DNA of 35,823 nt, from NCBI GenBank assembly GCA_019118505.1, contig DWYU01000141.1, forward strand, positions 1-35,823, in the 5' to 3' direction. This document shows positions 34,036 through 35,823 of this stretch, piece after piece. Both the position numbers and the translations under genes were made by a program. This DNA comes from Candidatus Oscillibacter excrementavium (GTDB lineage: Bacteria > Bacillota > Clostridia > Oscillospirales > Oscillospiraceae). Within the stretch, counting starts at the first letter, position 1. Each line of letters opens with the position of its first letter. The notes below the pieces were generated by a model, which made no database searches, was not told the origin of the DNA, and saw nothing but the letters and a program-made list of their open reading frames with translations.

Positions 34036-35765
34036 AACGGCATCTGTTCCGCCGGATGGGCCGATTCCTGCGGCCCCAGGCGCTGCCCCTGGCGGGGGCA
34101 GCGGCGCTGGCCGCTCTGTCCGGCCTGCTGGCGCTGCTGGTGCCCCTGGTGGCGGGCTGGGCGGTGGAGGCCATCGGGACCACGCCGGGAGCCGCGGACC
34201 TGCCCGCGGTGCTGCGGTGCTGCGCCGCAGGTCTCGGCGCCGCTGTCCTGTCCGCTGTTTGCAGCTACGGCGCCTCCGCCGCCCTGGTGCGGGTGGGGCA
34301 GTCCGTGTCCTACGCGCTGCGGAAGGCGGCCTTTCAGCGGATCAGTGAGCTGCCGGTCCAGTATTTCGACACCCACCCGGCAGGGGACCTGATCAGCCGG
34401 GTCTGCTACGATGTGGACACCGTCAACGCCGCCCTGTCCACCGATCTCCTCCAGATCGGCACCAGCCTGCTGACGGTCATCGGCTCCTTCGGGATGCTGC
34501 TGATGCTCTCTCCCCTGCTCTCCGGCGTGTTCTTCGTGACCGTGCCGCTCTCCGTCCTGCTGACGCGGCTCCAGATGAAGCACATCCACCCTCTGTTCCG
34601 CCGCCGCTCCCAGGAGCTGGGGGCCCTGAACGGCTTTGCGGAGGAGCGGGTCAGCCGCCAGCGGGCCATTCGGGTCTATGGAGTGGAGGCGGCGGATCTC
34701 CGGCAGTTCGCCGAGAAAAACGACGCCGCCTCCGAGACCTACTACCGGGCCGACTGTGCCAGCACGGCCCTGGGCCCCTCCGTCAATCTGATCAACAACC
34801 TGTCCCTGGCGGCCATCAGCGTCTTTGGCGCCCTGCTGTATCTGGGAGGCGGGCTGTCCCTGGGGGCGCTGTCCTCCTTCGTGCTGTACTCCCGCAAGTT
34901 CTCCGGCCCCATCCGGGAGACGGCGGAACTCCTCAGCGACCTGCAGGCCTCTGTGGCCGCGGCGGAGCGGGTGCTGGATCTGCTGGACCAGCCGCCGGAG
35001 GACGGCGACCTGCCGGGGGCCCGGGAGCCGGGCAGACTCTCCGGTGCCATCTCCTTCCGCCATGTGGACTTCGGCTATGACCCCGCCCACCCGGTGCTGC
35101 GGGATTTCAGCGTGGACATCCCCGCCGGCAGCATGGTGGCCGTGGTGGGGCCCACCGGGGCCGGCAAGACCACCCTGGTCTCCCTCCTGCTGCGGTTCTA
35201 TACGCCCCAGAAGGGCACCATCACCATCGACGGACTGCCCCTCCAGCAGTACACCCGGGACGGCCTCCGGCGCCGCCTGGCCATCGTGCTGCAGGACGGC
35301 TGGCTGTGCGGCGGCACCATCGCGGAGAACATCGCCTACGGCGTGCCGGGCGCCACCCGCGCCCAGATCGAGGCCGCCGCCCGGGCGGCCTGCATCCACC
35401 CCTTCCTGTCCTCCCTGCCGGAGGGATACGACACCGTGCTCACCGACAGCGGCGCCGGCCTCTCCAAGGGCCAGCGGCAGCTGCTGGCCCTGGCCCGCTG
35501 CTTCCTGTCCGACGCGGACATCGTCATCCTGGACGAGGCCACCTCGGACGTGGATCCGGAGACCGAGGAGCAGATCAGCGCCGCCCTGGAGCGGCTGCGG
35601 AAGGGCCGCACCTGCTTTCTCATCGCCCACCGGCTGGCCACGGTGCGCGCGGCGGACCGCATCCTGGTGCTGCAGGACGGCCGGATCGCCGAACAGGGCA
35701 CCCACCAGCAGCTGCTGGATGCCGGCGGCATCTACCGGTCCCTGTATGACGCCCAGTTCTCCTGA
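34032..35765 (+). CDS. ABC exporter half-transporter (TMD-NBD), partner subunit
   Basis: MKRHLFRRMGRFLRPQALPLAGAAALAALSG...; Walker A GPTGAGKTT, signature LSKGQRQLL, Walker B VILDEATSDVD, H-loop LIAHRLA. ATGA overlap with the first gene. Confidence 0.94.
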   Translation: MKRHLFRRMGRFLRPQALPLAGAAALAALSGLLALLVPLVAGWAVEAIGTTPGAADLPAVLRCCAAGLGAAVLSAVCSYGASAALVRVGQSVSYALRKAAFQRISELPVQYFDTHPAGDLISRVCYDVDTVNAALSTDLLQIGTSLLTVIGSFGMLLMLSPLLSGVFFVTVPLSVLLTRLQMKHIHPLFRRRSQELGALNGFAEERVSRQRAIRVYGVEAADLRQFAEKNDAASETYYRADCASTALGPSVNLINNLSLAAISVFGALLYLGGGLSLGALSSFVLYSRKFSGPIRETAELLSDLQASVAAAERVLDLLDQPPEDGDLPGAREPGRLSGAISFRHVDFGYDPAHPVLRDFSVDIPAGSMVAVVGPTGAGKTTLVSLLLRFYTPQKGTITIDGLPLQQYTRDGLRRRLAIVLQDGWLCGGTIAENIAYGVPGATRAQIEAAARAACIHPFLSSLPEGYDTVLTDSGAGLSKGQRQLLALARCFLSDADIVILDEATSDVDPETEEQISAALERLRKGRTCFLIAHRLATVRAADRILVLQDGRIAEQGTHQQLLDAGGIYRSLYDAQFS

Positions 35766-35823
35766 CGGCGCCTTTCCAAATCTCCGATAGATACGCAGAG
35801 AGGCGCCCCGGCAGATGCCGGGG

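Overview
The window looks chromosomal, from a high-GC Firmicute; gene content and style suggest an Oscillospiraceae/Lachnospiraceae-type gut Clostridium (inference). It has about 28 protein-coding genes. No rRNA, tRNA, CRISPR array or transposase was recognised. Left to right: (1) a minus-strand operon of response regulator, intramembrane-type histidine kinase, small membrane protein, ABC ATPase and FtsX-like permease running off the left edge; (2) sepF; (3) a Cache-like/GGDEF protein; (4) a marR-MFS efflux operon; (5) a small-membrane-protein / 11-mer-repeat / two-component cluster; (6) an EamA transporter with a consensus promoter and structured leader; (7) a cystine-type locus (PatB/MalY lyase, solute-binding protein, ABC ATPase and permease, LysR, a cyclophilin-like lipoprotein, a decayed flavodoxin-like gene, an SDR); (8) a set of genes linked by six near-identical LacI-type operators: a surface (SLH) metallophosphoesterase, a 4Fe-4S aldo/keto reductase, a PiT phosphate permease with DUF47 partner, a LacI regulator, and a phosphoglycerate-mutase-family protein whose halves are in swapped order (apparent circular permutation); (9) a heterodimeric ABC exporter with one degenerate ATP site. 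The strongest candidates for something undescribed are the permuted iPGM and the LacI-linked phosphate regulon around it.
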